DNA from: Desulfoluna spongiiphila
GTDB taxonomy: Bacteria; Desulfobacterota; Desulfobacteria; Desulfobacterales; Desulfolunaceae
Direction: 5' to 3'
Assembly (NCBI RefSeq): GCF_900101345.1
Contig: NZ_FMUX01000003.1
Location: forward strand, 238,200-302,199
Length of the DNA: 64,000 bases
The translations under genes and the position numbers were made by a program. This document shows positions 38,692 through 47,249 of the stretch, piece after piece. A model generated the notes under the pieces. That model ran no database searches, was not told the DNA's origin, and worked only from the letters and a program-made list of their open reading frames with translations. Position 1 is the first letter of the stretch. The number at the start of each line of letters is the position of its first letter.

Positions 38692-40079
38692 CTGCATTGC
38701 TGACTTCACAAAAAACAAGGGGCTGGGCCCTGACCCTCCTCTTCGCGTCCCTCGGCGCCTTTCTGCTCCACAACCCGGAGGCTCCGAAGGTCACCACCTA
38801 CTGGTTCCTCACCATCTTTGCCATCTCCGGCTTTGCCTTTGAGATCATGCCCCTGTTCACCACGGCGGTGCTGCTCCTGATGATGTACATCGTCACAGGG
38901 GTCGCCTCCCCGGACCTTGCCTTTGTGGGCTGGACAACCCCCATCCCCTGGGTCATCCTCTGCGGCATGCTCATCGGCGGGCTCATGGAACGCACCAAGC
39001 TCTCGGACCGCATCGCCCTTCTCACCATCTACCACATCGGCTCCACCCCCATGAAACTCTACGGAGCCTTTATCATCGCCGGGTACGTGGTGGGGGCCAT
39101 CATCCCGGACGTCATCACTGTGGTGATTCTCTTCATGACCATCGCCTCGGGCATGTGCGCCAAGATGGGGCTTGAAAAAGGGTCCAAAGCGGCCACCACC
39201 CTGATCATGGCCGCCTTCTTCGGCGCCACGGTCCCTGCCACCAACTTTTTGCCCAACAACGTCGGCATCGTGGGCCTGCTCATGGTCAAGGACATGGGCG
39301 TCCCCATCGAGTGGTTCAGCTTCTTCATCGACAACCTGGGCTACAGCCTCATCAACGCCCTCTTCTGCATCGGCATCCTCCACGTGTTCGGAAGCCGGGA
39401 GCTTGGGCAATACATCGACCAGTGCCGGGCCCACGCCCACGAAGAGATCGAGGCCATGGGCGCCATGAACCGTGATGAGAAAAAGACCCTTTTTCTAACC
39501 ATCCTGGCCGTCATCGCCTTTGCCACGGAAAAATTCCACGGCATCCCTGGGTACTACGCCTTCTGCGGGGTCATCCTCCTGGGATTCACCCCCCTGTTCA
39601 GCCTCTTCAAGGTCGAGGACGTCAAAGAGGTCCAGTTCCCCATCCTCTTTTTCATCATCGCCTGCATGGCTGTGGGCATCGTGGCAGGAAGCCTCGGCAT
39701 CCCCGCATGGATGGCGGGAAAAGTCGTGCCCTACCTGCAAAACATGGAGAGCCTGGCCGGTACCTCGATTTTTGCCTACGGCGTGGGGATCCTGGCCAAC
39801 CTGGCCCTCACCCCCGTGGCTGCGGCCAGCTCCCTGAGCATCCCCATGGCCGAGATCGCCGCGAACCTGGGGCTCAACACCCAGCCCCTTCTCTACAGCT
39901 TCTTCTACGGACTCGACCAGTTCCTCTTCCCCTACGAGCTGGCTCCGGCCCTTATCATGTTCGCCACGGGCTACGTCCGCATGAAGTACCTGATCCAGAT
40001 CATGCTCCCCCGCATGGTCCTCTCCGGCATCGCCGTGGTCATCGTGGCCACCACCTACTGGCAGTGGATCGGCTATTAA
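38688..40079 (+). CDS. SLC13/DASS-family anion:sodium symporter
   Basis: A 463-residue inner-membrane transporter with about 11 helices, of the divalent anion:sodium symporter family (sulfate, dicarboxylates). Family features include the paired repeats with GFAFEIMPLFTTAVLLLM and FFGATVPATNFLPNNVGIVG in the first, and ANLALTPVAAASSLSIPM in the second half. The start overlaps the upstream stop codon by four bases, so it is translationally coupled to the reductase-like gene. It may import the substrate or export the anion product of the upstream hydrolase, which is inference. Confidence 0.88.
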   Translation: MTALLTSQKTRGWALTLLFASLGAFLLHNPEAPKVTTYWFLTIFAISGFAFEIMPLFTTAVLLLMMYIVTGVASPDLAFVGWTTPIPWVILCGMLIGGLMERTKLSDRIALLTIYHIGSTPMKLYGAFIIAGYVVGAIIPDVITVVILFMTIASGMCAKMGLEKGSKAATTLIMAAFFGATVPATNFLPNNVGIVGLLMVKDMGVPIEWFSFFIDNLGYSLINALFCIGILHVFGSRELGQYIDQCRAHAHEEIEAMGAMNRDEKKTLFLTILAVIAFATEKFHGIPGYYAFCGVILLGFTPLFSLFKVEDVKEVQFPILFFIIACMAVGIVAGSLGIPAWMAGKVVPYLQNMESLAGTSIFAYGVGILANLALTPVAAASSLSIPMAEIAANLGLNTQPLLYSFFYGLDQFLFPYELAPALIMFATGYVRMKYLIQIMLPRMVLSGIAVVIVATTYWQWIGY

Positions 40080-40130
40080 AGGTTCGCGAATGCTCCGGGC
40101 TTTGCCCGTGGCCACCGGGGGTATTCACGT

Positions 40131-40170
40131 TTTGTCATCTCATGGCTGAAAACATCCATGAGATGACAAA
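40131..40170. repeat. Perfect 15-bp inverted repeat after the SLC13 gene
   Basis: TTTGTCATCTCATGG (40131-40145) and CCATGAGATGACAAA (40156-40170) with a 10-base loop, 52 bases beyond the stop. No T-run follows, so it is not a classical intrinsic terminator; it may protect the 3' end or bind a protein. Confidence 0.8.
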
Positions 40171-40249
40171 GAACCCCTCGACGGCTGCCCCCCCTTCTAC
40201 CCTGGAGCGATACACGGCAAAACGCTTCCGATAACCTGATTCACCAAAG

Positions 40250-40331
40250 CCCCTGTGCTTTTCCCTGAGGAACGAAGGGAAAAACACAGGGGTAACCAGC
40301 TTTCAAGGTGGCACACCTTGCCGCCGTAGGC
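40250..40331 (-). repeat. Module B, covarying copy
   Basis: Hairpin II has outer stem CCCCTGTG (40250-40257) with CACAGGGG (40285-40292). The loop CCTGAGGAACGAAGGG is as in other copies. Hairpin I is CAAGGTG/CACCTTG, and it ends GCCGCCGTAGGC. Confidence 0.8.
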
Positions 40332-40376
40332 TGTTTTTTTAGTTTTTTCTCTTCTGCTAACATGTAAGGAAATCCC

Positions 40377-41285
40377 ATGCCCACGGCCCTTTTATTCCTG
40401 CTTCTCGTCGTCGCCCACATTATCTGGGGCGGTGGTTTTATCGTCATCAAACTGCTCATCGGCTCGTTTACCCTGCCCCAGATCCTTTTGGCCCGGGTGT
40501 TTCTGGCCGCGGTGATCTACGCTGTGATCTGGCACAAAATCCCCAAGCCCGCATATCAAAAGGGAGATTGGAAATTCCTGCTCCTCCTTGCTTTGTGTGA
40601 GCCCTTTCTCCTCTTCAGCTTTGAAACCTCAGGGCTCGCCTACACCTCGGCGTCCCAGGCAGGCATGATTGTGGCCTGCGCCCCCCTTGCCGCGGCCCTG
40701 GGCGCCCTCTTTTTCTACAAAGAGAAGGTGAGCACCCGATGTGCGATGGGCATCTGTGCCGCCGTTGCAGGGGTCGTTGTCGTCTCGGCCTTCGGCAAGG
40801 CCGACGCCGCGGCTTCGCGCCCCCTCCTCGGCAACCTCTTCATCTTCTGCGGGGTGCTCTCCTCCACGGCCTACGCCCTGACCGTCAAACACCTTGCCGA
40901 GCGCTATTCCTTCCTCTTTCTCTCGGCCATCCAGGTCTTCGGCGCCACTCTGCTCTTTCTCCCCGGCGCCCTGGCCGGTCCCGTGCCCGCCGAGATCTCC
41001 TGGAAAGCCATTGCCAGCATGGTCTACCTGGGTGTGGGGATCACCTTCTTCGTCTACGTTGTCATCAACTACGCACTCACCCGGATCAAAGCGGCCCACG
41101 TTATCCTCTTTGCCAACCTGATCCCCGTCTCCACCCTGGTCCTGGCCTACCTCATCCTCGGAGAACGCCTGCTCCCCATGCAATACCTGGGCGCGGCCCT
41201 GGTCGTCGGCGGCGTGCTCCTGGCCGGAGCCCCGGAAAGTACAGAGGCAGGGGATGAGCCCGGCATGATACGCGCCGATGCGTAA
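40377..41285 (+). CDS. EamA/DMT-superfamily transporter
   Basis: A 302-residue inner-membrane protein with ten helices in two EamA repeats (starting AHIIWGGGFIVIKL and NLFIFCGVLSSTAYALTVKH). RhaT/YdcZ-like members export amino acids, drugs or metabolites; the substrate is unknown. The last residues (ESTEAGDEPGMIRADA) are soluble. It is probably a separate transcription unit, since an inverted repeat and a module B copy lie between it and the SLC13 gene. Confidence 0.92.
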   Translation: MPTALLFLLLVVAHIIWGGGFIVIKLLIGSFTLPQILLARVFLAAVIYAVIWHKIPKPAYQKGDWKFLLLLALCEPFLLFSFETSGLAYTSASQAGMIVACAPLAAALGALFFYKEKVSTRCAMGICAAVAGVVVVSAFGKADAAASRPLLGNLFIFCGVLSSTAYALTVKHLAERYSFLFLSAIQVFGATLLFLPGALAGPVPAEISWKAIASMVYLGVGITFFVYVVINYALTRIKAAHVILFANLIPVSTLVLAYLILGERLLPMQYLGAALVVGGVLLAGAPESTEAGDEPGMIRADA

Positions 41286-41318
41286 TACGATGCGCAGTCG
41301 CATTTCGTAATGATTCAG

Positions 41319-41390
41319 GAGGTGAGCCACCTCGAAAGCGTGTTACCGCTGTGTTTTGCCCCTGGTGCCTCCGGTCAATGCACAGCGGTA
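41319..41390 (+). repeat. Module B, covarying copy without terminal repeat
   Basis: Hairpin I is GAGGTG/CCACCTC. Hairpin II outer stem is TACCGCTGTG (41344-41353) with CACAGCGGTA (41381-41390), ten perfect pairs with a sequence unlike other copies. The terminal GCCTCCGGCGGC is lost. The remainder up to 41623 holds no gene I can support. Confidence 0.75.
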
Positions 41391-41623
41391 TCCGGTTGCT
41401 CAACCGTTCCCTCTCCCCAAACACGCCCTCCGCCAACCCACCTCTTTTACACGTCCCCGCTGCCCACTTTTTCCGTGCCCCCCCGCCCAAAACATGAGAT
41501 ACTCTTGGACTGAAAATTGCATATTATCTCAAGATCACACGGGGTGCGTGTCCCATCAGAAACCGCCGCAACGCCCCGTACATACCGCTAAAATGAAAAG
41601 CCAACCCCAAGACAGGAACTCCC

Positions 41624-42412
41624 ATGGCAAAAACCATCCTAAGAAAAATGCTCCCTTTTCTCATTTTTCTCATATTCTGGGAGGGGATGGCCCTGATGAT
41701 CCAGGCCAACCGACACGTGGCCTTTCCAACCCCCTGGGAGGTGGGCCGGACCCTCGCGGCCCTTCTTGCAGGCGCCCCGCTCTCCGAAGCGCCCCTGGCC
41801 CGACACGTCGGGGACAGCCTCCTGCGCTGGCTCACCGGCTTTGGTATCGCCGCCATCTGCGGCATCGGCTACGGCCTCCTCTCCGGGTGGTCCAAGGCGC
41901 TCCGAGACGCCACCCTTCCCATTCTCCATGTTCTGCAGCTGATCCCGGGCCTCGCCTGGATTCCCGTGGCCATCCTCTGCTTCGGCATCGGCGAGGCAGC
42001 CACCGTCTCCATGATCGCCGTCACCGCCTTTACCCCCATTGCCTTGAACGTTTTATCCGGGGTGCAGCAGCTCGACGAAACCTACCTGCGGGCGGCGCGC
42101 ATGATGGGGGCCAAGGGAAATACCCTGCTCTTTCGCGTGCTGCTGCCCGGGGCCCTTCCGGCCACCATCAGCGGCCTTCGCATCGGCCTGGGCAACGGGT
42201 GGCGGGTCCTTGTGGCAGCCGAAATGGTGGTGGGCACGGGCACGGGCCTGGGCTACGCCATTATTGAGGCGCGCTGGACCCTGGACTACGCCTCGGCATT
42301 TTCCTGCATCGGCATCATCTGCCTCATCGGTCTTCTGGTGGAGCACCTCCTGTTCAAACCCCTTGAAGAGCGAACCATCGCCAGGTGGTACCTCACAGGC
42401 GACGAATCATGA
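41624..42412 (+). CDS. ABC transporter permease, NitT/TauT type
   Basis: A 262-residue inner-membrane permease like SsuC/TauC/ThiX. Six helices are expected, and the EAA loop begins QLDETYLRAARMMGA and continues LLFRVLLPGALP. Segments GLAWIPVAILCFGIG and GLRIGLGNGWRVLVAAEMV are characteristic of the family. The stop overlaps the ATPase start (ATGA). Substrates of the family include sulfonates, nitrate and pyrimidine precursors; nothing in the sequence decides among them. Confidence 0.93.
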   Translation: MAKTILRKMLPFLIFLIFWEGMALMIQANRHVAFPTPWEVGRTLAALLAGAPLSEAPLARHVGDSLLRWLTGFGIAAICGIGYGLLSGWSKALRDATLPILHVLQLIPGLAWIPVAILCFGIGEAATVSMIAVTAFTPIALNVLSGVQQLDETYLRAARMMGAKGNTLLFRVLLPGALPATISGLRIGLGNGWRVLVAAEMVVGTGTGLGYAIIEARWTLDYASAFSCIGIICLIGLLVEHLLFKPLEERTIARWYLTGDES

Positions 42413-43185
42413 TCTCGTGTTGCGGCCTCCACAAAACCTACGGAACCAACGGGGCCTCGGGCCCGTCTATTTTAGCGGATGTCTCCCTCTCCCTTTCCCG
42501 GGGAGAATTCGCCTGTATCCTCGGCCCCAGCGGGTGCGGGAAGACAACCCTTCTCAACCTCATCGCAGGGTTCACCCACCCCACCTCCGGGAGCCTTCGT
42601 TTCCGCGATCAAGAGATCACAGGCCCCGGGCCGGAGCGGGGGGTCGTCTTCCAGGAGGCCACCCTCTTTCCCTGGCTCACGGTGCAGAAAAACGTGGCGT
42701 TCGGGCTTCATCAGATGGGACAACCCGGAAAAACCTGCGCCGAAGAGGCCCTGCACCACCTGGCGCTGGTGGGCATGGCCGACCACGCCAGGGCCTACCC
42801 CCACACCCTGTCCGGCGGCATGAAGCAGCGGGTGGCCATCGCACGGGTCCTGGCCTTAAAGCCTGACGTCCTGCTCATGGACGAGCCCTTCAGCGCCCTG
42901 GACGCCAACACCCGGGAGAGGCTCCAGGACGAGCTCCTCAAACTCTGGGGGCGATTCGGCCAAACCGTCGTCTACGTCACCCACAGCGTGGAGGAAGCCG
43001 CCTTCCTGGCAGACCGGGTCATCGTCATGGGCCCGTCCCCCTGCAACATCCGAGCAGACAAACCCATCAGCCTGCCCCGTCCCCGAACACGCTACTCACC
43101 GGAAATGGAGGCGGTTGTGCGGGACCTGAGACGCGAACTCAACGCCCTGCCCTGCTGCATCGGCCCCACCAGGGTCGATGCATGA
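42409..43185 (+). CDS. ABC transporter ATPase, NitT/TauT type
   Basis: A 258-residue ATPase (SsuB/TauB-like). Walker A is GPSGCGKTT, the Q-loop is VVFQEATLFPWLTV, the signature is LSGGMKQRVAIAR, Walker B is LLMDEPFSALD, and the switch histidine is in YVTHSVEEA. Its start overlaps the permease stop by four bases, and the binding-protein gene follows after a full GCCTCCGGC element. Confidence 0.93.
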   Translation: MISCCGLHKTYGTNGASGPSILADVSLSLSRGEFACILGPSGCGKTTLLNLIAGFTHPTSGSLRFRDQEITGPGPERGVVFQEATLFPWLTVQKNVAFGLHQMGQPGKTCAEEALHHLALVGMADHARAYPHTLSGGMKQRVAIARVLALKPDVLLMDEPFSALDANTRERLQDELLKLWGRFGQTVVYVTHSVEEAAFLADRVIVMGPSPCNIRADKPISLPRPRTRYSPEMEAVVRDLRRELNALPCCIGPTRVDA

Positions 43186-43238
43186 ATAAAGCATCCAAAA
43201 GCGATGCCTTCTATGGTTAAAGTGGGTGGAAAAAGCTT

Positions 43239-43398
43239 GCCTCCGGCGGCGAGGTGAGCCACCTCGAAAGCAGGTTGCGAATGCGCTTTCCCCTTCGTTC
43301 CTCAGGGAAAATCACATTCGCTATTGATTTTGATTGGTCTGAATCTGTTTTTTAAAGCCTGTTCATTAAATTTTTTAGAAGCTTAGCCGCCGGAGTTT
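43239..43398. repeat. GCCTCCGGC composite element, copy 4 (B then A)
   Basis: About 160 bp. Module B (43239-43321) is nearly identical to 2538-2620. It is followed by an inverted linker and inverted module A remnant ending GCCGCCGGAG. The left flank (CCTTCTATGGTTAAAGTG) is the inverse of the flank found at 6360-6385. It splits the ABC transporter operon. Confidence 0.82.
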
Positions 43399-43490
43399 TT
43401 TTCTCACGTTGACCGTGAAAGGCATTGCTATCTGAACCGTTAATTTTTATGCCAGCCCTTCCACAGACAACCGACACGACAAAAGGAACC

Positions 43491-44486
43491 ATGCAAATGG
43501 CACCCACAGCTCTTTTCACCACCATCACACCACGGGGGCGATGCCCTCGCCCCCTTTTTCTGGTCCTGACCCTTGGGCTGTTGGTCGCCATTGCAGCCTG
43601 CACGGAAAAGCCGAAAACAGCCTCGGAGCCCATCCGTTTTGCCTTCCAGAACCGCATCGGCAGTGCCCTTCCCGTCATTGCGGTTGAAAAAGGGTTCTTT
43701 GCCGACCAGGGCCTTGACGTCAAACCCCTTCGGTTCAACAACGGGCCGGCCTGCGCCGAGGCCCTTTACTCCGGCTCGGCGGACTTCGGCACCATGGGAG
43801 ACACCACGGCCATCATCAGCGCCTCCCGCTCGGAAAACCTCACCATCATCGCCAGCCACTGCACCGGGGAACACCGCCACCGCCTCATTGTCCGCGACGG
43901 CTCGCCGTACAAGACCCTGGCCGATCTCTCGGGCAAACGCGTGGGCATCAAAAAGGGGACCTCCACCTACGGGGGATTTCTTGCGGCCATGGCCGCCGCA
44001 GGCATGCCCGCCGGATCCATCACCGTAACGGACCTGTCGCCCTCCACCCTTCCGGAGGCCCTTGCCGCAGGCTCCATCGAAGCCTTTGCCGCCAGTGAGC
44101 CCACGCCTTCCATGGGAGAACTCAAGGGGGGGCGGGAGCTCATGACTTTCGGGGGGCTGGGAAACCGGTACCCCATCATGCTCCTGGCCCAAAACGAGTT
44201 TCTGACAAACCGCGAAGCCGACACCCTCGCCTTCATGGAAGCCCTGAAAACCGCCGAGGGCTTTGTCCGGGCACACCCGGAGGAGACGGCAGCCATCATG
44301 GCCCGGGCCACAGGGCTCCCACCGGAGGTAATGCAATCGGCCATGGAGCGGCACACCTATGCCCTCACCATGGACGCGCCCATCCTCTCCAGCCTCTCGG
44401 AAACCGCCGCCTTTTTAAAGGCCCACGGAAAGGTCCAAAAGGTGCCTGATTTCAGCACAGCCTCCACAGACCGCTACCTGCGCTGA
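43491..44486 (+). CDS. ABC transporter substrate-binding lipoprotein (NMT1/THI5-like)
   Basis: A 331-residue binding protein of the SsuA/THI5-like fold. A long basic N-terminus and hydrophobic core end in lipobox VAIAAC, so Cys about residue 37 should carry the lipid anchor. Landmarks are ALPVIAVEKGFFADQGLDV, SGSADFGTMGDT and GKRVGIKKGTSTYGG, typical of nitrate/sulfonate/thiamine-precursor importers. ATG 43491 follows AAAAGGA. It completes the permease-ATPase pair upstream, although a repeat element lies between. Confidence 0.9.
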   Translation: MQMAPTALFTTITPRGRCPRPLFLVLTLGLLVAIAACTEKPKTASEPIRFAFQNRIGSALPVIAVEKGFFADQGLDVKPLRFNNGPACAEALYSGSADFGTMGDTTAIISASRSENLTIIASHCTGEHRHRLIVRDGSPYKTLADLSGKRVGIKKGTSTYGGFLAAMAAAGMPAGSITVTDLSPSTLPEALAAGSIEAFAASEPTPSMGELKGGRELMTFGGLGNRYPIMLLAQNEFLTNREADTLAFMEALKTAEGFVRAHPEETAAIMARATGLPPEVMQSAMERHTYALTMDAPILSSLSETAAFLKAHGKVQKVPDFSTASTDRYLR

Positions 44487-44845
44487 AAAACGAATGAAAC
44501 CACCATGCCTGAATGGCCGGAGACGATCCTCCGGCCCCGGGTATTCCGGCCTTCTTCCGTGCCACAATCCCCAAGGACATCAAGGCATTGCCTCACCCCG
44601 CCTTCTCTTTACTGATTTACTGAAAATAACCAGCCAAAATCGACCCATCATTTTTTTTCATCAAAGTCAAAACAAGCATTGACCAACAGTCAACTCATAT
44701 GGTTTATATCTAACTAGGACAGCAAAAAGATTGCCAGATAACGCATTATGTTTGCTGGTTTTAATAGAAACCCAATTTCCTCAGAGTCCATACACTCTTT
44801 TTTCCCGACCACCCCTCGATCGCCTTTCGCCGTCGGGGCCGACGC

Positions 44846-44928
44846 TGGAAAAAGCCAAACCTGCTGTGAAGCAGGGACGGAAAGCCACGGATCTTCCCCG
44901 AAACGAAGACAGCCGGGTTACCCGAACG
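44846..44928 (+). ncRNA. Cyclic-di-GMP-I (GEMM-I) riboswitch
   Basis: The core matches the class I c-di-GMP aptamer. GCCAAAC leads into hairpin CCTGCT-GTGA-AGCAGG (44860-44875) with a GNRA tetraloop, then the near-consensus GGGACGGAAAGCC. The second hairpin begins ACGGATCTTC and closes GAAGACAGCCGGG, followed by GGGTTACCCG. GACGCAAAGCC and AGACAGCCGGGTT are the recognised family blocks; only one base of the former differs here (C to G). It lies 204 bases upstream of the HAD phosphatase start on the same strand. Confidence 0.85.
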
Positions 44929-45032
44929 ATGTCAACCGAAGGCCACCGGCCCCGCGCCGAGGCATCACCGACCGACATCCACGCGACAAGGCCCCCGGGT
45001 TATTCCTCGCACCGACTCCGTCAACACGCTGG

Positions 45033-45097
45033 GCAAAGAAGTGCCCCGGTTTGCTTTTTCCACAGCCTGCAGGATTAAAAAAGTCACGCACTTTTTT
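45033..45097 (+). promoter_or_regulatory. Candidate expression platform of the riboswitch
   Basis: Two possible stems precede the phosphatase gene: GCAAA/TTTGC (45033-45054) running into TTTTT, and AAAAAAGT/ACTTTTTT (45077-45097), which ends in six T residues. Either could be the terminator that the aptamer controls. Both are weak, so the mechanism is uncertain. Confidence 0.4.
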
Positions 45098-45131
45098 ATA
45101 AACCGCACGATGATAAGGAGAAGAAGCAGAC

Positions 45132-46193
45132 ATGACACGGTTTCACAACGTCGCTCTCTTTGCAGGGATCCTCATCTTCCTGGCCTGCACCGCCCATGCC
45201 ACGGAGCTCACGCACTGGCCCCGGGCAGAGCGCCACAAGCTCATCCGCCTCATTGAACGCAATGCCTACCAGGGAAAATTCGCGGTCTTTGACTGCGACA
45301 ACACCGTCTGGTACCAAAAATTGGAAGAGTCCCTGCTGCCCTACCTGGAAAACAAAGGGCTCATGGGCCCGGAGGCCCTTGCCCCGTCCCTGAAAGTCAT
45401 CCCTTTTCTCCCGGACGATACCCTCACCTCCTATGCCTGCAGGCTCTACGATATCGACAACAAGGTGGGCTCCCCCTGGATGGCCCGGGTCTTTGCCGGG
45501 TTTACATTAGAAGAGCTCAAGGGGCACGTGGACGATCTCTTTGCTCTGAACGGGGCCAGCATCCCCGCCAAACACCGGCGCAACGGCGAGCTCGTAGACG
45601 TTGAGGTGGAGGCGCCCCGGATCTACCCCGGCATGCGGGAGCTGATCAACGCCATGCAGGAAAACGGCATTGAAGTGATCTTCATCTCCACGGCCCTGGA
45701 AGAGCTGGTCCGCATGGTGGCCTGCGACCCCAGGTACGGCCTCAACATCAAGCCCGAAAACGTCATCGGCGTCAGCACCCTGCTCAAGGATCGCGAAACC
45801 GGGGAAATCACCACGGCCCGTCTCCAGATTGAACGGGGTCACTTCTTCGATGAGACCTACCCCAAAGCAAGGCACATGGCCATGGAGCTGACCCCCACCC
45901 TGTGGAGCCCCAACACCATGTATTTCGGCAAGGTCTGGGCCATCAAAGACTATATCCACCCGGTCAACCGCCCGGTTCTGGTGGCCGGGGATTCCCCCAA
46001 CGACCACCCCATGCTCTTTGAGGCCGAAGAGTTCGGGGGCATCAAGCTCTGGATCAACCACAGGGAGGCCGACTGGAAGGCCACCAAAGAAGCCCGCAAG
46101 ATCCGAGCCCGGCAGCAGCAGGAGGCCTGGCACTATCCATCGGCCAACAAGCGCTGGCTCATGGTCCGACCCGCCGATATCGGCATTTTGTAA
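45132..46193 (+). CDS. Secreted HAD-superfamily phosphatase
   Basis: A 353-residue protein with a cleavable signal peptide (VALFAGILIFLACTAHA). The HAD nucleophile motif FDCDNTVW (DxDxT, residues about 54-58) is followed by motif II ISTA and motif III/IV VAGDSPNDHPML, so the phosphatase site is complete. The general layout resembles phosphoserine-phosphatase-like HAD enzymes with a helical cap. The start has AAGGAG upstream. It follows a c-di-GMP riboswitch, implying that extracytoplasmic phosphate release is tied to lifestyle switching. The substrate is unknown. Confidence 0.88.
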   Translation: MTRFHNVALFAGILIFLACTAHATELTHWPRAERHKLIRLIERNAYQGKFAVFDCDNTVWYQKLEESLLPYLENKGLMGPEALAPSLKVIPFLPDDTLTSYACRLYDIDNKVGSPWMARVFAGFTLEELKGHVDDLFALNGASIPAKHRRNGELVDVEVEAPRIYPGMRELINAMQENGIEVIFISTALEELVRMVACDPRYGLNIKPENVIGVSTLLKDRETGEITTARLQIERGHFFDETYPKARHMAMELTPTLWSPNTMYFGKVWAIKDYIHPVNRPVLVAGDSPNDHPMLFEAEEFGGIKLWINHREADWKATKEARKIRARQQQEAWHYPSANKRWLMVRPADIGIL

Positions 46194-46370
46194 CTCCGCT
46201 TTCCCGGGGAGCCGCGCACTTATCCGGGCACCATACGTATGCCGTCCCCACACGGCATCCCCCCCGATGGTGCCATATCCAGTGCCGGCTCCCCACTCCG
46301 TCCTCTCCCCCACTTGAGTATGAATGGGGAGGGGACGGAGCCCCTTCCCTTGTATTCATAACCATCTGGG

Positions 46371-47072
46371 CTATTTTCCAAGACAATACTCAACAATACG
46401 CTCACAGTGGATAGCCGTTGTATTCAGAAAATGAATCCCACAACCGTTTTCCGGCAAAATCAGAGGTAGTTCCGTGCATCCCAAAATCAATGCATCGATG
46501 TCATGTTCAGCCACCATTCTGTCCACAATGGAAAGCAACTCCTGGCGAGTCGAATCTTTAATAATGCCTAACTCAATCTCTGCAAACAGTTTCCGGTGAA
46601 TAAGCTCTCGCTCCTCTTTCGAAGGCACGATTACATTCATCCCTTTGCCAACAAACCGCGTCTTATAAAATCCCGTCTCCATTGTCAGCATCGTCCCCAT
46701 CAGGCCAATATTTTGAAACCCCATCTGCTGAGCTCTGATGCAGGTGGTCTCAACGATGCTGAGCAACGGAACCGGGGACTTCGATTGGATATCGTCAAAG
46801 ACATAATGGGGAGTATTGGACGCGATGGCAGCAAATTCGGCTCCGGCATGGTGCAAGGACACTATTTTATTCAAAAGCCAATCGGAGAGGTCTTCCCAGC
46901 GCTCAGCCAGCACAAAGGCCATGAGTTCATTGATATCGGCACCGTATATGATTATTTCAGGGTAATACAACCCGTTGCATTCCCCATTGAATGCATGGAT
47001 GATCTTTCGGTAGTAATCCAACGTCGACTCTGGCCCCATCCCGCCAATCAATCCGATCTTATTTATGAGCAC
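46371..47072 (-). CDS. Aspartate/glutamate racemase family protein
   Basis: A 233-residue cofactor-independent racemase. Family signatures are IGLIGGMGPESTLDYY, the first catalytic region IASNTPHYVFDDI (in RacX/aspartate racemase this position is Asn-Thr or Cys), and the second catalytic cysteine in LILGCTELPLIL. Having Thr at the first catalytic position and Cys at the second is seen in some Asp/Glu racemase relatives and can mean a narrower, one-sided activity. The GTG start at 47072 has AAGGAG five bases upstream. GC content is lower than in flanking genes. Confidence 0.88.
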   Translation of the reverse strand: MLINKIGLIGGMGPESTLDYYRKIIHAFNGECNGLYYPEIIIYGADINELMAFVLAERWEDLSDWLLNKIVSLHHAGAEFAAIASNTPHYVFDDIQSKSPVPLLSIVETTCIRAQQMGFQNIGLMGTMLTMETGFYKTRFVGKGMNVIVPSKEERELIHRKLFAEIELGIIKDSTRQELLSIVDRMVAEHDIDALILGCTELPLILPENGCGIHFLNTTAIHCERIVEYCLGK

Positions 47073-47249
47073 TCATCTCCTTTTATCAGTTGGGACAGAG
47101 AACCAGCTTCTAATGGCATTTTTCATGTGCTTCGAGGCTTTCTGGCCTGGACGCCCGCCTCCAAGGAACCCTATAAATTTAAGGGGTAAGTTCTACTTCA
47201 GATATAAAGCCCCAGCTTAATGCAACGGCATTGATTCACCACTCACTAT

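Noticed and set aside
41624-44486. Thiamine-precursor assignment for the NitT/TauT-type importer
   Set aside because: The binding protein is THI5/SsuA-like in general, but I see no TPP riboswitch or thiamine gene nearby, so I left the substrate open.
44731-45101. Two overlapping short open frames before the HAD phosphatase gene
   Set aside because: They run across the riboswitch aptamer, lack ribosome sites and have compositions unlike neighbouring proteins.
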